From NCBI GenBank assembly GCA_038503035.1, contig JAVSML010020761.1, positions 248,001 to 312,000 of the forward strand: a stretch of 64,000 nucleotides of DNA, read 5' to 3'. The DNA comes from Crocodylus rhombifer (taxonomy: Eukaryota > Chordata > Crocodylia > Crocodylidae). The translations under genes were made by a program, and so were the position numbers. Below, piece after piece: positions 61,277 through 64,000 of this stretch. Within the stretch, counting starts at the first letter, position 1. Each line of letters starts with the position of its first letter. The notes beneath the pieces are model-generated. The model was not told the DNA's origin, did not search any database, and saw only the letters and a list, made by a program, of their open reading frames with translations.

Positions 61277-61707
61277 CTGGGGGCAGTAGGGCAGGCCCGA
61301 TGAGGAGAGGCTGTGGGACCTGAACCTGTTCAGCCTCCACAAGAGAAGACTGAGAAGGGATCTAATGGCCATCTATGAACTCACTGAGGGGACCAGCAGA
61401 TAATAGGTGAGGCTCTGTTCCCATGGGCACCACTTGGGATAACAAGGAATAACGGCCACAAATTGATTGAAACAAGGTTCAGGCTTGATATCAGGAGGCG
61501 CTACTTTATGGTTAGGGCTGTCAGGCTCTGGAATGGGCTCCTGAGGGAGGTGGTGCTCTTCCCTACCCTGGGGGTCTTCAAGAGGAGGTTGGATAGATGC
61601 CTGGCTGGGCTATTATGATCCCAGCACTCATTCCTGCTCAGGGAAGGGGGTCGGACTTGATGATCTGTTCAGGTCCCTTCTAACCCTAGAAACTATGAAA
61701 CTATAAA

Positions 61708-64000
61708 GTCAAGAGTCAGACGTGAACACTAACCCTGCTGTTCTCCCATCTGCCATTGGCAATGGACGCTAGCCCAAAGGCCATCGGCTTAGGCAGGCCA
61801 TGACTGACCAACAGGGCTGTAGCTGGACAGAATAACTGGAAATCCCCTCCAACGAGATACACAAGTGCGCACCAAGACATTCTGGCTTTAAAATCTAGAC
61901 TACAGCAGATAAGCATTCAGCATGCACTTTCTTTTGAGATGACAGACTCCTCCGACCCTTTCCTCACTTCTGCATAGTTGTGTGCCCTGGGAGAGCCTGG
62001 AAGCTACCAAGTGTAGCTTCCAGGCACATGCTTGGGAACCCCTGCCCCAACCTGCCTGCTCATCTTAGTTGCTGGACTTTGGTTGACGTAGTTTGTCTTT
62101 TACCTTGGTGCAGGAAGAGTTTACAGTTCTCCTGAATTAACTCGTCCCTTATCCAACTACACACAAAACAGTTCACACTTTTCAACTTTTGTCTATCTTT
62201 AAATATAATGGTTAGGTACAGACATTCAAAGCCAAGGCAGAATCGATCTAAAGTTATGCAGTCTTCGGTCCGTGGCTTGATAGGGAACAGAGCACACATT
62301 CGCCCTTTGGTATGGGAGGGCAGTCTATATGTGCTGAACTTCTGTTTTGTTACAGATAGACTGGCTTTGTGTGCTGAACTACTTCTGCTGTAGGTATAGA
62401 CCAGTTTCCAATCACTTATACCAATAAAATGTAATTTCTGTTCCTGGCCAATGAGTCAGAAAAGTGTCAGAAAGAAAGGAGTACTGCAGTTAAGGACTCA
62501 ATTAATGGCAACTGTTATACAGCTGCACAATATCTCAAATTCCATTGCAACATACTTCTGTGAACAAATGACTACACACATACATCCAAAGGCAGAACAA
62601 GAAATATCAGCTGGTCCGCAATAAACTCTTGGTAGAAGATCATTTAGAGAAATGTTCAGAGACAAGGGTAATCTGTTAGAGGACGAAAGCCATAAAGCAA
62701 GTGCTACCCCATTAAAGCAACCTTTGGTAAAAGTTTCTGCAATATATAGCATTAAGTGTCGTTACTCCAAAGCATCTTTTGTGTTTGAAGGAAAATCAAA
62801 ACAAACATGACTGCAGCAAATCCAGGAGAACTGGACCACTGTAACAGGTAAACTTCAGTGTCGATGCAATCTGCCATCTTTCTAAATGGCTGCTTGAGGC
62901 TGTGGATGCCAAGGAAGCAGCAAAGCAAGTGGTCTGGTAGTACAATCTGTGTGGCCCATCGCTGCACATCAGAATCACGTGTGCGCCAGTCAGAGGAGAC
63001 TGTCACAAGACTGACTCAGAATTTACAAAACAAACTCCGAGGTTTTCTAGCTTGCTTTCTGTTTTCAGAGCCACTGGGTTACAGGTGATCAGATTTTCAC
63101 GTTTTTCTCCATAACCATAAAAATCACCTCAACCCAGGAACTGAGGCCTTAAGAAAAATACCAAGCTTATGACACCTGCGATAAAACTGACAGAAGTAGT
63201 AACACTGACTCTGGGCTGCTGAATTAATCAGACTGTGCCGAGAGAGCAGCATGCGCATAAGTTACAGTCAGTATTCATGAAGATGGTGCACATATTATGT
63301 TACTTTGAACAACATATAAATGGGTTTCTTTGCAACCCTTGCTCAGAACCTGGTTCAAAGAGAGGCTTACACCATTTCCATAAAGAAAAACAAAAAAACC
63401 CCTCAACTTGATTACTCAAAGGTAATCCTACAGAAAGCCAAGAAATTATGTAATACAGGCCATAACCTTTCCCACCACATTTACCAAAGAAAGGGATTAA
63501 AAAATGACTTCAATGGAAGTGCTTAATTCAGTGGCAGGAAGTCTATTTCTGCACTGAGCTACTGGAATGCTCATTTAAAAATTCCTCTTGTGAAATGTTT
63601 CTGCACACGTGGAAGCCCAGGCTGTTAAACGGCACTCTTACCAAATGAGACTTGGATTTGAATAGCACTCTACATTTTTCTGAAAATTCTTTTGAAAACA
63701 AAAAATGATGAAGTCTTGGGAACTGGCAGGAGGAGACAGAGACAATGCTTAGAGATGAACAGCAAAAATACGTGCTCCAAACATATTACTTTCTGAAGGA
63801 TGACAGATGCACACCAGCTAAGCCTGTTAGAAAGCACTAATCCTTATCCCCAAAACAGACTTCCCCTCAGTAACATGGCATTGCATAGACATCCTCTGGT
63901 CCAAACACAGTTTTAACAAACAAACAACATACATACTTTCAGGAATATGAATAATATAGTTTACAATTTTCTACAACCCCATGTAGAAATGCAGACAAGT
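61708..64000. other. Unique-looking intron with a strong hairpin
   Basis: A 13-bp perfect stem lies at 61995-62025 (listed separately). A minus-strand frame at 62752-63006 is open but unrecognised. Nothing else identified. Confidence 0.45.
61995..62025. repeat. Perfect inverted repeat, 13-bp stem, 5-bp loop
   Basis: GCCTGGAAGCTAC and GTAGCTTCCAGGC are separated by CAAGT. The surrounding sequence ends in GGGAACCCCTGCCCC, which recalls a hAT-type terminus, so this may be the centre or end of a foldback remnant. There is no evidence that it is transcribed. Confidence 0.7.

Larger units (their letters stand above)
57889..61707 (+). mobile_element. CR1 LINE (endonuclease to 3' end), split by a nested CR1
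   Basis: This is the longest CR1 here. It begins with text typical of the start of ORF2 (GCTTTAAACTAGGTTCGTCA near 57932), then the endonuclease, a partial linker to 59076, a 1.2-kb inserted CR1 in the opposite direction, and from about 60285 the RT and 3' end, finishing at CCTAGAAACTATGAAACTAT. Removing the insert restores contiguity (the TGGAAAAG side at 59070-59076 meets GGGCCAATGTGG at 60288). A separate deletion has removed most of the linker near 59030. Same subfamily as the 55140 copy. Confidence 0.9.
23883..64000 (-). other. RALGPS1: RALGPS1 upstream intron (partial, apparently over 40 kb)
   Basis: The exon before 23882 should end in the RasGEF segment that reads SLKMVPSIPYL in mammals. 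I looked on the minus strand for that and for earlier RasGEF landmarks (KTWALL, FWVVREIL) and saw none up to 64000. The stretch therefore appears to be one long intron filled with repeats. It also contains the two unassigned exon-like segments listed separately. Confidence 0.55.

Noticed and set aside
62752..63006. 84-codon minus-strand frame
   Set aside because: No recognised motif, no good splice pair, and overlapping frames on both strands are also open.
1..64000. ANGPTL2 nested in RALGPS1
   Set aside because: Expected from mammalian gene order, but no fibrinogen-like or coiled-coil coding segment was seen on the plus strand.

Overview
This is a 64 kb piece of vertebrate nuclear DNA, almost all intronic and repeat-filled. 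It comes from a sauropsid, most likely a crocodilian (a turtle is the main alternative). The grounds are many CR1 LINE copies ending in short ATGAAACT-type tails, old MIR-type SINEs, and many short MITEs whose ends resemble GGATGCATCTACATGTGC. There is no operon, no bacterial-style coding density, and no rRNA, tRNA or CRISPR.

The only gene I can name is RALGPS1, a Ral GTPase exchange factor, on the minus strand. Two consecutive coding exons are clear: 23745-23882 and 19572-19665. They encode the end of the RasGEF domain and join in frame. The 4.1 kb intron between them lies fully inside the window. The downstream intron runs off the left edge (more than 19.5 kb). The upstream intron runs off the right edge (more than 40 kb, if I missed no exon). 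ANGPTL2, which in mammals is nested in RALGPS1, was not seen.

Two further minus-strand segments look like exons but match nothing I recognise: a 200-bp open segment at 53007-53206 with good splice sites, and a 55-bp segment at 29588-29642. Their reading phases would chain into the RALGPS1 exon at 23882, although the known protein has no such residues. They are the best candidates here for something undescribed.

Layout: 1-2.8 kb unique sequence. 2.8-7.1 kb old CR1 pieces, one holding a hAT-like MITE with an 8-bp target duplication. 7.1-16 kb mostly unique or degraded repeat, with MIR. 16-18.5 kb two MITEs. 19.6-23.9 kb the RALGPS1 exons, with a CR1 3' end and a TA-flanked pogo-like MITE carrying GC-rich filler. 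24-38 kb mainly unique intron with two MITEs, a CR1 tail and a CA microsatellite. 38-41.5 kb MITEs, a CR1 tail and MIR. 41.5-49.7 kb nearly featureless. 49.7-50.4 kb CR1. 53 kb the candidate exon. 55.1-56.8 kb a fairly young CR1. 57.9-61.7 kb a longer CR1 split by a second CR1 inserted in the opposite direction. 61.7-64 kb unique, with a 13-bp-stem hairpin.

All CR1 reading frames are broken, so nothing here looks able to move by itself.
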